64,000 nucleotides of DNA from the NCBI RefSeq assembly GCF_007556605.1, contig NZ_VJND01000001.1:124001-188000 (forward strand), written 5' to 3'. The stretch comes from Tepidimonas sediminis. Its GTDB lineage: Bacteria > Pseudomonadota > Gammaproteobacteria > Burkholderiales > Burkholderiaceae_C. The notes under the pieces were generated by a model. It was not told where the DNA came from, did no database searches, and worked only from the letters and a program-made list of their open reading frames with translations. The translations under genes were made by a program, and so were the position numbers. Positions 13,549 through 24,139 of the stretch are shown here, piece after piece (the first letter of the stretch is position 1; every line of letters starts with the position of its first letter).

Positions 13549-14069
13549 GCGCGCGCCTCCCGCTCCTTCGGCGCGGCGGCGGGCCGCGCGTCCACCAGCC
13601 GCGTGCCGGCCAGCGCATCGTGCCAGAACTGGCGCTGCGGATGAAAGCGCGCCAGCAGCGCCCACACCGCGATCCAGCCCCCCAGCAGCACCAGCACCTC
13701 GGGGGCGGGCAGGTTCCACAGAGCGCGCACCGCCAGCGGCGGCCAGAACCAAACCCACGCCAGCAGGTAGCGCGCGAAGGCGCGGCCCTGCGAGACCGGA
13801 CCGCCGTCGGCGGTCACCAGCCGGATGTGCCAGGTCTTCATCGCCAGCGTCTGGCCCTTGTGCCAGAACCACGTGAAGTAGAGGCCGAGCACGACGAACA
13901 GGAACGCCTGCAGCGCCTCGCGGTGCTGCAGCGCGTGACGCTGCTGCGTCAGCGCCGAGAACAGGTAGCCGGCGATGAAGACCACGCCGAACAGCAGCAT
14001 CCCCTCGTAGAGCCAGCAGGCCATGCGGCGCGGCAACGAGGGCGTGGGCGGGAGGGCAGAGTCGGTCAC
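13545..14069 (-). CDS. RDD family membrane protein
   Basis: The protein has an RDD domain: Arg-Arg near the N terminus ([14 protein letters not shown]), a long hydrophobic helix, an Asp-type motif replaced here by [20 protein letters not shown], and a second helix pair around residues 110-145. RDD proteins are small inner-membrane proteins; some act as ion or sodium antiporter components, but no role can be assigned here. The GTG at 14069 is chosen because the family similarity starts just after it. A longer frame reaches 14198 but would run through the divergent promoter region. It is coupled to the LOG gene downstream. Confidence 0.75.
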   Translation of the reverse strand: MTDSALPPTPSLPRRMACWLYEGMLLFGVVFIAGYLFSALTQQRHALQHREALQAFLFVVLGLYFTWFWHKGQTLAMKTWHIRLVTADGGPVSQGRAFARYLLAWVWFWPPLAVRALWNLPAPEVLVLLGGWIAVWALLARFHPQRQFWHDALAGTRLVDARPAAAPKEREARA

Positions 14070-14087
14070 GACGCGGGGTTTTGGTGC

Positions 14088-14108
14088 GATAATGCAGCAG
14101 ACATTATC
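14088..14108. promoter_or_regulatory. Palindromic divergent -10 region (RDD gene / ilvI)
   Basis: GATAATG at 14088-14094 is repeated in inverted orientation at 14102-14108 (CATTATC) with 7 bases between. Each strand therefore reads GATAAT, a good -10 hexamer, in the gap between the leftward RDD gene and the rightward ilvI operon. It could serve both directions or be an operator. No clear -35 is seen. Confidence 0.4.
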
Positions 14109-14109
14109 C

Positions 14110-14249
14110 ATGCAGCCCGAAACGGGCCCCGGTCGGCGGTGAAGTCGCCATGGCCGCAGGGTCCTAAGTCCCGAGGCCGCCTCACGAGGGCGCGTCATCC
14201 GAGGGGCACCGGAGGTTCTTCGTCAGAGAAAAACTGGAAGGTTCACATC
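14110..14249 (+). promoter_or_regulatory. Structured leader of the ilvI operon
   Basis: The 140 bases before ilvI contain several short hairpins: GCCCG-AAA-CGGGC at 14115-14127, GGCG/CGCC at 14135-14149, and a GAGG/CCTC/GAGG series at 14173-14189 that allows alternative pairing. No leader peptide rich in Ile, Val or Leu codons was found. Betaproteobacterial ilv genes are known to carry cis-acting RNA motifs, so a structured regulatory leader is plausible, but I cannot match a named family by eye. Confidence 0.3.
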
Positions 14250-16025
14250 ATGAAGATTTCCCAACCCGAACTGGTCTCGGCCGCCGCGGCCTCGCGCGCG
14301 TCCGCCGAGGAGCTGATGGGCGCCGACATCCTGGTGCGCTGCCTGCAGGCCGAGGGCGTGGAGTACGTCTGGGGTTATCCCGGCGGCGCGGTGCTCTACA
14401 TCTACGACGCGCTCTACAAGCAGGACGCGATCCAGCACATCCTGGTGCGCCACGAGCAGGCCGCGGTGCACGCGGCCGACGGCTACGCACGCGCCACCGG
14501 CAAGGTCGGCGTGGCGCTGGTCACCAGCGGCCCGGGCGTGACCAACGCGATCACCGGCATCGCCACGGCCTACATGGACTCGATCCCGATGGTGATCATC
14601 ACCGGGCAGGTGCCCACGCACGCCATCGGACAGGATGCATTCCAGGAGTGCGACACGGTGGGCATCACGCGCCCGATCGTCAAGCACAATTTCCTGGTCA
14701 AGGACGTGCGCGACCTGGCGCTGACGATCAAGAAGGCGTTCCACATCGCGCGCACCGGCCGCCCCGGCCCGGTGGTGGTCGACATCCCGAAGGACGTCTC
14801 GTTCAAGAAGACCGCCTTCACCGGCTATCCGGAGTCGGTGACGATGCGCTCCTACAACCCGGTGCGCAAGGGACATGGCGGCCAGATCCGCAAGGCGCTG
14901 CAGCTGCTGCTCAGCGCCAGGCGGCCCTACATCTACACCGGCGGCGGCGTGATCCTGGGCGACGCGGTGGCCGAGCTGCGCGAGCTGGTGGATCTGCTGA
15001 ACTTCCCGGTCACCAACACGCTGATGGGGTTGGGGGCGTTTCCGGCCACCGACCGGCGCTTCCTCGGGATGCTGGGCATGCACGGCACCTTCGAGGCCAA
15101 CAACGCGATGCAGCACTGCGACGTGCTGCTGGCGGTGGGGGCGCGCTTCGACGACCGCGTCATCGGCAACCCGCGCCACTTCGCGCAGGTCGAGCGCAAG
15201 ATCATCCACATCGACATCGACCCCTCCAGCATCTCCAAGCGCGTCAAGGTCGACGTGCCGATCGTCGGCGACGTCAAGGAGGTGCTCACCGAGCTGATCG
15301 GCATGCTGCGCGAGGCCGGCCGCCGCCCCGACGAGCAGGCGTTGGCGCAGTGGTGGGCGACCATCGAGGGCTGGCGCGCGCGCGACTGCCTGAAGTACGA
15401 CCGCCACAACACCGAGGTCATCAAGCCGCAGTACGTCATCGAGACGCTGTGGAACCTGACCAAGGACGACGACGTCTACATCACCTCCGACGTCGGCCAG
15501 CACCAGATGTGGGCGGCGCAGTTCTACAAGTTCGACCGCCCGCGGCGCTGGATCAACTCCGGCGGGCTGGGCACGATGGGAGTGGGCATCCCGTACGCCA
15601 TGGGCATCAAGATGGCGCGCCCCGAGGCCGAGGTGTTCTGCGTCACCGGCGAGGGCTCGGTGCAGATGTGCATCCAGGAGCTGTCGACCTGCCTGCAGTA
15701 CAACACACCGATCAAGATCCTGTCGCTCAACAACCGCTACCTCGGCATGGTGCGGCAGTGGCAGGAGATCGAATACTCCGGCCGCTACAGCCACTCCTAC
15801 ATGGACGCGCTGCCCAACTTCGTCAAGCTGGCCGAGGCCTACGGGCACGTCGGCCTGCTGGTGGAGCGGCCGCAGGACGTCGAGCCGGCGCTGCGCGAGG
15901 CGCGGCGCCTGAAGGACCGCACGGTGTTCATCGACTTCCGCACCGACCCGACCGAGAACGTCTGGCCGATGGTGCAGGCCGGCAAGGGCATCACCGAGAT
16001 GCTGCTCGGCAGCGAGGACCTGTGA
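14250..16025 (+). CDS. ilvI: Acetolactate synthase, catalytic subunit
   Basis: This thiamine-diphosphate enzyme makes acetolactate or acetohydroxybutyrate, the first common step of valine, leucine and isoleucine synthesis. The 591 residues show the catalytic Glu in [19 protein letters not shown], the FAD-binding middle domain, and the ThDP motif [19 protein letters not shown] (GDG-type, here GEG). Together with the 163-residue small subunit downstream it forms the AHAS III-type holoenzyme, feedback-controlled by valine. It heads the ilvI-ilvH-ilvC operon. Confidence 0.95.
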   Translation: MKISQPELVSAAAASRASAEELMGADILVRCLQAEGVEYVWGYPGGAVLYIYDALYKQDAIQHILVRHEQAAVHAADGYARATGKVGVALVTSGPGVTNAITGIATAYMDSIPMVIITGQVPTHAIGQDAFQECDTVGITRPIVKHNFLVKDVRDLALTIKKAFHIARTGRPGPVVVDIPKDVSFKKTAFTGYPESVTMRSYNPVRKGHGGQIRKALQLLLSARRPYIYTGGGVILGDAVAELRELVDLLNFPVTNTLMGLGAFPATDRRFLGMLGMHGTFEANNAMQHCDVLLAVGARFDDRVIGNPRHFAQVERKIIHIDIDPSSISKRVKVDVPIVGDVKEVLTELIGMLREAGRRPDEQALAQWWATIEGWRARDCLKYDRHNTEVIKPQYVIETLWNLTKDDDVYITSDVGQHQMWAAQFYKFDRPRRWINSGGLGTMGVGIPYAMGIKMARPEAEVFCVTGEGSVQMCIQELSTCLQYNTPIKILSLNNRYLGMVRQWQEIEYSGRYSHSYMDALPNFVKLAEAYGHVGLLVERPQDVEPALREARRLKDRTVFIDFRTDPTENVWPMVQAGKGITEMLLGSEDL

Positions 16026-16147
16026 CCGCGCGCCCGCGGGCCGCGCCCTGCCCGGGGGCGGCGGCCCGCCAGCGAGGAATCTATTGACCGCCGAGCCCGC
16101 CCCTTACCGGGGGCGGGGGAGGGCGGCCGAAAAGAGGAATCCGATCC

Positions 16148-16639
16148 ATGAAGCACATCATCGCCGTTCTGCTGGAAAACGAGGCCGGAGCCCTGTCGCG
16201 CGTCGTCGGGCTGTTCTCGGCGCGGGGCTACAACATCGAGTCGCTCACCGTCGCCCCCACCGAGGATCCGTCGCTGTCGCGCATGACGATCCAGACCACC
16301 GGCTCCGACGACGTCATCGAGCAGATCACCAAGCACCTCAACCGCCTGATCGAGGTCGTCAAGGTCGTCGACCTGACCGAGGGTGCCTACACCGAGCGCG
16401 AGCTGATGCTGGTCAAGGTGCGCGCCGTCGGCAAGGAGCGCGAGGAGATGAAGCGCATGGCCGACATCTTCCGCGGCCGCATCATCGACGTCACCGACAA
16501 GAGCTACACGATCGAGATCACCGGAGACCAGGGCAAGTGCGACGCCTTCCTGCAGGCGATCGACCGCAGCGCCATCCTGGAGACGGTGCGCACCGGCGCC
16601 TGCGGCATCGGCCGCGGCGAGCGCATCCTGCGCGTCTGA
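16148..16639 (+). CDS. ilvH: Acetolactate synthase, regulatory small subunit
   Basis: The 163-residue protein begins with an ACT domain (MKHIIAVLLENEAGALSRVVGLFSARGYNIESLTV), the site of valine binding in the family. It ends with the C-terminal ALS_ss_C domain (GRGERILRV). It activates IlvI and gives it feedback inhibition. It lies 122 bases after ilvI and 72 bases before ilvC on the same strand. Confidence 0.95.
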   Translation: MKHIIAVLLENEAGALSRVVGLFSARGYNIESLTVAPTEDPSLSRMTIQTTGSDDVIEQITKHLNRLIEVVKVVDLTEGAYTERELMLVKVRAVGKEREEMKRMADIFRGRIIDVTDKSYTIEITGDQGKCDAFLQAIDRSAILETVRTGACGIGRGERILRV

Positions 16640-17728
<1,089 letters not shown>

Positions 17729-17851
17729 GCGGCGCGCGCCCGCCGGGCGCCGTGATGCATGACGGCGACAGCGCGGCGGGGGCGCTACACTTGCGAGCCG
17801 GGTGCGGCCGCCGGCAGGCGCCGCGCCCGCTCGACCGTTTGCTGCGAGGGC

Positions 17852-18655
17852 ATGTTGGACACCGCGGACACCCCTGTCGCCGCCGAGCCGCCGCGCCGGC
17901 CCAAGGGCATCTACCTGCTGCCCAACCTGGTCACGCTGGCGGCGCTGTTCGGCGGCTTCTACGCCATCGTGATGGCGATGAACGGCCGCTACGACCTGGC
18001 CACCAGCGGCATCTTCGTCGCCATGGTGCTCGACAGCCTGGACGGCCGCATCGCGCGCCTGACGCACACGCAAAGCGCCTTCGGCGAGCAGATGGACTCG
18101 CTGTCGGACATGGTCTCGTTCGGCGCCGCGCCGGCGCTCGTGGCCTACGAGTGGGCGCTGCGTGACCTGGGGCGGTGGGGCTGGATCGCGGCGTTCGTCT
18201 ACTGCGCCTGTGCGGCGCTGCGGCTGGCGCGCTTCAACGTCAACACGCACGTGGTGGACAAGCGCTACTTCCAGGGGCTGCCGTCGCCGGCGGCGGCGGC
18301 GCTGGTGGCCGGCTTCATCTGGCTGGCCACCGACGCCGGGCTCGACGGCGACGGATTGCAGTGGCCGCTGTTTGCGCTGACGCTGTACGCCGGGCTGACG
18401 ATGGTGACCAACGTGCCGTTCTACAGCTTCAAGGATCTGAGCCTGAAGCGCAGCGTGCCGTTCGCGACGCTGGTGGCCATCGCGCTGGGCATCGCCGTCA
18501 TCAACATCCATCCGCCGACGGTGCTGTTCGCGCTGTTCGTGCTGTACGGCCTGTCGGGCTACGCGGTCTACGCGGTGCGCAAGGCCAAGGGCAAGCCGGC
18601 AAGCGTGCTGTCCACTTCCACCGACGAGCCCGACGAGCGCGGGCTGCACGAGTGA
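17852..18655 (+). CDS. pssA: CDP-diacylglycerol-serine O-phosphatidyltransferase
   Basis: PssA makes phosphatidylserine, precursor of phosphatidylethanolamine, in the inner membrane. The 267-residue protein has the CDP-alcohol phosphotransferase motif DGRIARLTHTQSAFGEQMDSLSD (DG-x2-AR-x8-G-x3-D-x3-D) and about seven hydrophobic helices. The ATG at 17852 is favoured over upstream in-frame starts; GCGAGG lies just before it. Between ilvC and leuA this gene is conserved in many betaproteobacteria, usually near psd, which is absent here. Confidence 0.93.
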   Translation: MLDTADTPVAAEPPRRPKGIYLLPNLVTLAALFGGFYAIVMAMNGRYDLATSGIFVAMVLDSLDGRIARLTHTQSAFGEQMDSLSDMVSFGAAPALVAYEWALRDLGRWGWIAAFVYCACAALRLARFNVNTHVVDKRYFQGLPSPAAAALVAGFIWLATDAGLDGDGLQWPLFALTLYAGLTMVTNVPFYSFKDLSLKRSVPFATLVAIALGIAVINIHPPTVLFALFVLYGLSGYAVYAVRKAKGKPASVLSTSTDEPDERGLHE

Positions 18656-18719
18656 GCGCCGCAGCGGCATGCGCGCCGTGCCCGCGCACGGCCGCGAGCC
18701 TTGTGCTACAGTCACCGCC

Positions 18720-18779
18720 ATGGTTCGCGTTGTGTCGCCGCTGCTGCTAGCGCTGCCCCCGGGCGGGCAGGTGGACTAG
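18720..18779 (+). CDS. leuL: leuA leader peptide (leucine attenuation)
   Basis: A 19-codon reading frame, MVRVVSPLLLALPPGGQVD, begins at ATG 18720 and ends at TAG. Four of its residues are leucine, three of them consecutive (CTG CTG CTA) with one more two codons later. It is followed directly by a terminator hairpin ahead of leuA. This is the arrangement of a leucine attenuator: ribosome stalling at the Leu run when Leu-tRNA is scarce would expose the region that pairs with the terminator arm. The frame is too short for normal gene finding; identification rests on Leu content and position. Confidence 0.75.
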   Translation: MVRVVSPLLLALPPGGQVD

Positions 18780-18800
18780 CGCGCGCAACCCGACCACCGA

Positions 18801-18840
18801 CGGCCCGCATGCCTTGCCGCTGCGGGCCGTTCGTTTTGTC
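18801..18840 (+). terminator. Attenuator terminator upstream of leuA
   Basis: A 9-bp stem, CGGCCCGCA (18801-18809) with TGCGGGCCG (18821-18829), encloses an 11-base loop and is followed by TTCGTTTTGTC. A competing antiterminator is visible: GCGGGC at 18763-18768, inside the leader peptide frame, can pair with GCCCGC at 18803-18808 and would break the terminator. The stop of leuL lies 21 bases before the stem. Confidence 0.75.
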
Positions 18841-18892
18841 CCCCGCGGCAGGCGCCGGCCCCTCCCACTGACCCGAACCGGAGCGTTGAGCC

Positions 18893-20434
18893 ATGACCGA
18901 CAAGCTGATCATCTTCGACACCACGCTGCGCGACGGCGAGCAGTCGCCCGGCGCCTCGATGACCAAGGAGGAGAAGCTGCGCATCGCGCGCCAGCTCGAG
19001 CGCCTGCGCGTCGACGTGATCGAGGCGGGCTTCGCGGCCAGCTCCAACGGCGACTTCGAGGCCGTCAAGGCCATCGCCGACACGATCAAGGATTCCACCG
19101 TGTGCTCGCTGGCGCGCGCCAACGACCGCGACATCGCCCGCGCGGCCGAGGCGCTCAAGGGCGCGCAGCGTGCGCGCATCCACACCTTCATCGCCACCAG
19201 CCCGCTGCACATGGAAAAGAAGCTGCGCATGACGCCGGACCAGGTGTACGAGCAGGCGCGGCTGGCCGTGCGCTATGCGCGCAACCTGTGCCCGGACGTC
19301 GAGTTCAGCCCCGAGGACGGCTACCGCAGCGAGATCGACTTCCTCTGCCGCGTGCTGGAGGCGGTGATCGACGAGGGCGCCACGACGATCAACATTCCCG
19401 ACACGGTCGGCTACGCGATCCCCGAGCTCTATGGCGAGTTCATCCGCACGCTGCGCGAGCGCATTCCGAATTCGGACAAGGCGATCTGGAGCGTGCACTG
19501 CCACAACGACCTGGGCATGGCGGTGGCCAACTCGCTGGCCGGCGTCAAGATCGGCGGTGCGCGCCAGGTCGAGTGCACCATCAACGGCCTGGGCGAGCGC
19601 GCCGGCAACTGCGCGCTGGAGGAGGTGGTCATGGCCGTCAAGACGCGGCGCGACTACTTCGGACTCGAGGTCGGCATCGACACCACGCAGATCGTGCCGG
19701 CCAGCCGCCTGGTCTCCCAGACCACCGGCTTCGTCGTGCAGCCGAACAAGGCCGTGGTGGGGGCCAACGCGTTCGCGCACGCCAGCGGCATCCACCAGGA
19801 CGGTGTGCTCAAGGCGCGCGACACCTACGAGATCATGCGTGCCGAGGACGTGGGCTGGAGCGCCAACAAGATCGTGCTGGGCAAGCTGTCGGGCCGCAAC
19901 GCCTTCAAGCAGCGCCTGCAGGAGCTCGGCATCGTGATGGAGTCGGAGTCGGAGCTCAACGCGGCGTTCGCCAAGTTCAAGGAGCTTGCGGACCGCAAGG
20001 CCGAGATCTTCGACGAAGACATCATCGCTCTGGTGGGCGACGAAAGCGTCACGCCGGAGAAGGAGCGCTACGCGCTGGTGTCGCTGTGGCAGCATTCCGA
20101 GACCGGTGAGCGGCCGCATGCGCGCGTGGTCTTCACGATCGATGGCAGGGAGTACGTCGGCGAGGCCGACGGCAACGGCCCGGTGGATGCCAGCATCAAG
20201 GCCATCGAGTCGCACGTCAAGAGCGGCGCGGAACTGCTGCTGTACTCCGTCAACGCCATCACCAGCGGCTCCACCGAGTCGCAGGGCGAGGTGACGATCC
20301 GGCTGCAGCACGGCGGGCGCGTGGTCAACGGCGTGGGCGCCGATCCGGATATCGTCGTGGCCTCGGCCAAGGCCTATCTGGCGGCGCTGACCAAGCTGCA
20401 CAGCCAGGTCGAGCGCGTCGCCGCCCAGGGCTGA
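18893..20434 (+). CDS. leuA: 2-Isopropylmalate synthase
   Basis: LeuA condenses acetyl-CoA with 2-ketoisovalerate, the first committed step to leucine. The 513 residues match the bacterial type. The DRE-TIM barrel starts with [15 protein letters not shown], metal ligands appear in [14 protein letters not shown], and [18 protein letters not shown] marks the flexible segment. A C-terminal LeuA allosteric domain for leucine feedback (about 390-510) ends the protein. Upstream lies a leucine leader peptide and attenuator, so it is probably controlled by Leu-tRNA charging as well as feedback. Confidence 0.97.
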   Translation: MTDKLIIFDTTLRDGEQSPGASMTKEEKLRIARQLERLRVDVIEAGFAASSNGDFEAVKAIADTIKDSTVCSLARANDRDIARAAEALKGAQRARIHTFIATSPLHMEKKLRMTPDQVYEQARLAVRYARNLCPDVEFSPEDGYRSEIDFLCRVLEAVIDEGATTINIPDTVGYAIPELYGEFIRTLRERIPNSDKAIWSVHCHNDLGMAVANSLAGVKIGGARQVECTINGLGERAGNCALEEVVMAVKTRRDYFGLEVGIDTTQIVPASRLVSQTTGFVVQPNKAVVGANAFAHASGIHQDGVLKARDTYEIMRAEDVGWSANKIVLGKLSGRNAFKQRLQELGIVMESESELNAAFAKFKELADRKAEIFDEDIIALVGDESVTPEKERYALVSLWQHSETGERPHARVVFTIDGREYVGEADGNGPVDASIKAIESHVKSGAELLLYSVNAITSGSTESQGEVTIRLQHGGRVVNGVGADPDIVVASAKAYLAALTKLHSQVERVAAQG

Positions 20435-20543
20435 CGGCCGCCGGCGCGACGCCGGTCGTGGAGCCGCCGGTGGGCGCGGTGGACGGCGCGGGGGGCCGAG
20501 CTGCGCCGCCGGATCAAAAAAGTGCGCCAAGAGGCTGTGGCGC

Positions 20544-20574
20544 TTGACGTTTCGGGAGGCTTCGCCCGTATACT
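20544..20574 (+). promoter_or_regulatory. Sigma-70-type promoter of the endopeptidase gene
   Basis: TTGACG (20544-20549) and TATACT (20569-20574) are separated by 19 bases, two longer than ideal. The -10 lies 33 bases before the ATG of the PBP7-like gene. This is one of the better hexamer pairs in the window. Confidence 0.6.
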
Positions 20575-20607
20575 GCGGCCTGCACCGTACCGAGCGGAGA
20601 CGCCACG

Positions 20608-21732
20608 ATGACCCCGAAGCTCTCCCGCACGCTGCGCCCCGCGCTGGCGGCGCTGTTGATGGCGGCCATGGCGCTGCCGCTGCTGCCCAGCGCCGAGGCC
20701 GCGCAGCGGCAGGCCAAGCCGGCCGCCAGCGCCCAGAAGAAGGCCGCCAGCCTGAAGAGGAAGGTGGCCAAGGCGCCGGCGCGTCCGCGCCTCCAGCCGG
20801 CGCCGACCGCGCGGGTGGTCAAGGCGGCGGCACCGCGGCGCGAGGCGGCCGTGCCGGCGCAGGCCGGCGGCGCGCCGGCGGCCGCAGGGGCTGCGCTGGC
20901 TGCCGGGTCGGCCTGGGCCGGGGCCGGCGACGGCGAGGAGGTGACCTGGTTCCACGAGGGGTTGCGCCTGCATTCCAACGCGGTGCTGGTGCTGGATGCC
21001 GACACCAACGCGGTGCTGCTCAACAAGAACGATGATGCGGTGCTGCCGATCGCCTCGCTGACCAAGCTGATGACGGCGCTGGTGGTGGTGGATGCCGGCC
21101 TGCCGATGGACGAGGTGCTCACGATCACCGACGACGACGTCGACCGCCTCAAGGGCAGCGGCTCGCGGCTGGCGGTGGGCACGCGGCTGACGCGCGCCGA
21201 GGCGCTGCACCTGGCGCTGATGTCCAGCGAGAACCGCGCCGCCCACGCGCTCGGGCGCACCTACCCCGGCGGTGTCGGCGCGTTCGTGGCGGCGATGAAC
21301 AACAAGGCGCGCGAGCTGGGGCTGGAGCAGACCCGCTTCGTCGAGCCCACGGGGCTGTCGAGCGACAACCGCTCCAGCCCGCGCGATCTGGCGCGGCTGG
21401 TGCAGGTGGCCTCGACGCGGCCGCTGCTGCGCGAGCTCAGCGTCTCGCCGCAGTACGCGCTGGACGACGGCCGCCGTGTGGTGCACTACCGCAACAGCAA
21501 CAAGCTGGTGCGGGAAAGCGACTGGGACATCCTGCTGCAGAAGACCGGCTACATCCGCGAGGCCGGCCGCTGCGTGGCCATGCAGGTGCGGCTGGCCGGA
21601 CGCAACGTCATCATGGTGCTGATGAACGCCGGCAACTCGGCGGCGCGCTGGGCCGACGCCGAGACGCTGCTGCAGTGGCTGCAGCGCTCGCTGGTCGGCA
21701 GCGCCCCGTCGGGGGCGGCGCCACGTCTCTGA
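20608..21732 (+). CDS. pbpG: D-alanyl-D-alanine endopeptidase (PBP7-like serine hydrolase)
   Basis: The 374-residue protein is exported (signal peptide about 1-31, ending AEA) and then has an Ala/Lys/Pro-rich linker of some 75 residues. The penicillin-binding S11 peptidase domain follows. Its three motifs are all present: SLTK (SxxK, nucleophile Ser), SEN (SxN) and KTG. Relatives cleave D-Ala-meso-DAP cross-links in peptidoglycan and are non-essential. The linker is unusually basic and may contact the cell wall. It has its own promoter at 20544-20574 and converges on iclR. Confidence 0.88.
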   Translation: MTPKLSRTLRPALAALLMAAMALPLLPSAEAAQRQAKPAASAQKKAASLKRKVAKAPARPRLQPAPTARVVKAAAPRREAAVPAQAGGAPAAAGAALAAGSAWAGAGDGEEVTWFHEGLRLHSNAVLVLDADTNAVLLNKNDDAVLPIASLTKLMTALVVVDAGLPMDEVLTITDDDVDRLKGSGSRLAVGTRLTRAEALHLALMSSENRAAHALGRTYPGGVGAFVAAMNNKARELGLEQTRFVEPTGLSSDNRSSPRDLARLVQVASTRPLLRELSVSPQYALDDGRRVVHYRNSNKLVRESDWDILLQKTGYIREAGRCVAMQVRLAGRNVIMVLMNAGNSAARWADAETLLQWLQRSLVGSAPSGAAPRL

Positions 21733-21777
21733 CCCGGCGCGCGCTGCCGTGCGGGGTGGCGCCGGCCTGCCCGGGGC

Positions 21778-22602
21778 TCAGGTCCGGGGGGTGGAGCCGC
21801 CGGCGGCAGACGTGGCGGGCCGGTAGCCGAGCGCGGCGCTGATCTGCGCGGCGGTGGCCTGCAGCTTGGCGATCCAGCCCTCGTCGATACGGTCGGCCGG
21901 CGCCGAGATCGACAGTCCCGCCACCAGCCGCCCTTGGTCATCGTAGATGCCGGCGGCCATGCAGCGCACCCCCGGCTCCAGCTCCTCGTTGTCGCGCGCG
22001 ATGCCCAGGCGGCGGCACTGCGCCAGCTCGCGCTCCAGCGCGGCCAGCTGCGTGATGCTGTTGGGGGTGTTGCCGGCCAGCCCCGTGCGGGTGGCGTAGG
22101 CGCGCAGGCGCTGCGGATCCTCCTGCGCCAGAAACAGCTTGCCCACCGAGGTCAGGTGCAGCGGCGCGCGCCCGCCGATGGCGCGCACCACCTGCATGCC
22201 GGAGCGCTCGCTGTAGGCGCGTTCGATGTAGACGATTTCGTCGCCCTGTCGCACCGAGAGGTTGACCGGCTGCTGGATCTGGCGGTGCAGCTCGCGCATC
22301 GGTGCCAGCGCCACCTCGCGCACGTCCAGCCGCGCCTTGACGAGGTTGCCCAGCTCCAGCAGGCGCAGGCCGAGCCGGTAGACCCCGGACTGCGGCCGCT
22401 CGACGAAGCCGCCCAGCGCCAGGTCATGCAGGATGCGGTGCGTGGTGGAGGGGTGCAGCCCGGTGGCCTCGGCCAGGGTCTTCAGCGGGACTGGTTCGTC
22501 GTGCGCGGCCAGCACGTCCAGCAGCGCGAAGGCGCGCTCGAGCACCTGCACGCTGGGGCGGGTGGACGTCGCCGCGGAAGCGGGTGTCTTCGGGCGGGGC
22601 AC
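21778..22602 (-). CDS. IclR family transcriptional regulator
   Basis: The 274 residues show the IclR layout: an N-terminal winged helix-turn-helix (about 18-80, with LAEATGLHPSTTHRILHDLALGGFVER) and a C-terminal effector-binding domain (about 95-255, with ERAYSERSGMQVVRAIGGRAPLHLTSVGKL and RLVAGLSISAPADRI). Such proteins bind small aromatic or carboxylic effectors. No adjacent catabolic operon reveals the target; the neighbours are housekeeping genes. Confidence 0.9.
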   Translation of the reverse strand: MPRPKTPASAATSTRPSVQVLERAFALLDVLAAHDEPVPLKTLAEATGLHPSTTHRILHDLALGGFVERPQSGVYRLGLRLLELGNLVKARLDVREVALAPMRELHRQIQQPVNLSVRQGDEIVYIERAYSERSGMQVVRAIGGRAPLHLTSVGKLFLAQEDPQRLRAYATRTGLAGNTPNSITQLAALERELAQCRRLGIARDNEELEPGVRCMAAGIYDDQGRLVAGLSISAPADRIDEGWIAKLQATAAQISAALGYRPATSAAGGSTPRT

Positions 22603-22640
22603 GTCCGCATTTTACCTGACGAAACGCCGTTGCGGCGCCA

Positions 22641-23372
22641 TCAGGGCACGAGCTGCCAGCGCCCGTCGCGCAGGATCTCGTGCGGGCGGAAGCGCTCCTT
22701 GTAGGCCATCTTGTCGCTGGTCTCGATCCAGTAGCCGAGGTAGACGTAGGGCAGCTGCAGCTCGCGCGCCTGGTCGATCTGCCACAGGATCGCGTAGGTG
22801 CCGAGCGAGCCGGGCCAGTCCGGCTCGTAGAACGTGTAGACCGCCGACAGGCCATCGTCCAGGATATCGATCAGCGACACCATCAGCAGCCGGCCACCCT
22901 GCGCCGCCGGGGCGCGGAATTCGACCAGACGCGAGTTCACGTGGCTCTGCAGCAGGAACTGGCTGTACTGCTCGACGTCGTCCTGGTCCATGCCGCCGCC
23001 GGGATGCCGCCGCCGCTGGTAGCGCAGGTAAAGCGCGTAGTGCTCCGGCGCGTAGCCGAGCCGCATCACGCGCACCTGCAGGTCGGCGTGGCGGCGCCAG
23101 ACGCGGCGCTGCGTGCGGTCCGGGCGGAAGTCGCTGGCGCGGATGCGCAGCGGGATGCAGGCACGGCAGCCGTCGCAGTAGGGCCGGTAGGTGAACAGGC
23201 CGCTGCGGCGAAACCCGCTGGCCACCAGCCGCGAGTAGATCTCACCGCGGATCAGGTGGCTGGGGGTGGCCACCTGCGACCGCGCGGTGCGCCCGGGCAG
23301 GTAGCTGCACGGGTAGGGCGCCGTGGCGTAGAACTGCACGGCGGTCAGGGGCAGATCCTGCAGGCGGGTCAC
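22641..23372 (-). CDS. bpt: Aspartate/glutamate leucyltransferase (Bpt)
   Basis: Bpt attaches leucine from Leu-tRNA to proteins with N-terminal Asp or Glu, marking them for ClpAPS degradation. The 243 residues contain the family's Cys-rich N-terminal motif [14 protein letters not shown] and the GNAT-like C-terminal part ([44 protein letters not shown]). The start is a GTG at 23372 whose TGA frame-overlap with aat (GTGA) implies translational coupling. It is downstream partner of aat. Confidence 0.93.
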   Translation of the reverse strand: MTRLQDLPLTAVQFYATAPYPCSYLPGRTARSQVATPSHLIRGEIYSRLVASGFRRSGLFTYRPYCDGCRACIPLRIRASDFRPDRTQRRVWRRHADLQVRVMRLGYAPEHYALYLRYQRRRHPGGGMDQDDVEQYSQFLLQSHVNSRLVEFRAPAAQGGRLLMVSLIDILDDGLSAVYTFYEPDWPGSLGTYAILWQIDQARELQLPYVYLGYWIETSDKMAYKERFRPHEILRDGRWQLVP

Positions 23373-24139
23373 GGCGTGGCGACGGACAGTGGCGCATGCG
23401 GCCACAACGCGTTCCAGTATAGGGGGTCGAAGTGCCAGACCGGTGCTGGCCGCTCGATGGCCTGCCGCAGCGCACGGACAAAGTCCGCGCGCGGCTGCGG
23501 CGCCGCCCCCAGGGAGGCCAGGTGCGCGGTCTGCTGCTGGCAGTCGATCAGTTCCACGCCCCAGACGCGGCAGGCGGCCACCAGCGCCGCCAACGCCATC
23601 TTGGAGGCATCGCGGCGATGGGTGAACATCGACTCACCGAACACCGCCTGCCCCAGGTTGACCAGGTACAGCCCGCCGACCAGCACGCCGTCCCACCAGG
23701 TCTCGACGCTGTGCGCGTGACCGGCGCGGTGCAAGGCACGGTAGGCGGCCTGCATCGCCGGCACGATCCACGTGCCGTCCTGCCCGGGGCGCGGGGTGCT
23801 GGCGCAGGCGGCGATGACGGCGTCGAACGCGGTGTCGATGCGGATCTCCAGCCGCCCCTGGCGCAGCGCCGCGCGCAGCGCCTTGCGCAGCGAATCGTGC
23901 AGGCGAAAGCGCGCCGGCTGCAGCACCATGCGCGGATCGGGGCTCCACCACAGGATCGGCTGCTCCGGGCCGTACCACGGGAAGATGCCGTGCGCGTAGG
24001 CGCGCACGAGCGTGTCGACGTCCAACGCCCCTCCTGCGGCCAGCAGCCCCGGCACCGGGTCACCGGGCCCCCACGCCTGCTCCACCGGCGGAAAGGGCTC
24101 GCCCGGCTCCAGCCAGGGCAGGGGTCGGCGCGCGCTCAT
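23369..24139 (-). CDS. aat: Leucyl/phenylalanyl-tRNA-protein transferase
   Basis: Aat adds Leu or Phe to proteins with N-terminal Arg or Lys, creating N-degrons. The 256-residue sequence has the family motifs [56 protein letters not shown] and [17 protein letters not shown]. It overlaps nth upstream (ATGA) and bpt downstream (GTGA), so nth-aat-bpt form a tightly coupled leftward unit. The two transferases together cover both primary classes of N-degron substrates. Confidence 0.95.
   Translation of the reverse strand: MSARRPLPWLEPGEPFPPVEQAWGPGDPVPGLLAAGGALDVDTLVRAYAHGIFPWYGPEQPILWWSPDPRMVLQPARFRLHDSLRKALRAALRQGRLEIRIDTAFDAVIAACASTPRPGQDGTWIVPAMQAAYRALHRAGHAHSVETWWDGVLVGGLYLVNLGQAVFGESMFTHRRDASKMALAALVAACRVWGVELIDCQQQTAHLASLGAAPQPRADFVRALRQAIERPAPVWHFDPLYWNALWPHAPLSVATP

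Noticed and set aside
14070-14198. Longer N terminus of the RDD protein (start at 14198)
   Set aside because: It would read through the palindromic promoter-like region, and the extra residues show no family similarity.
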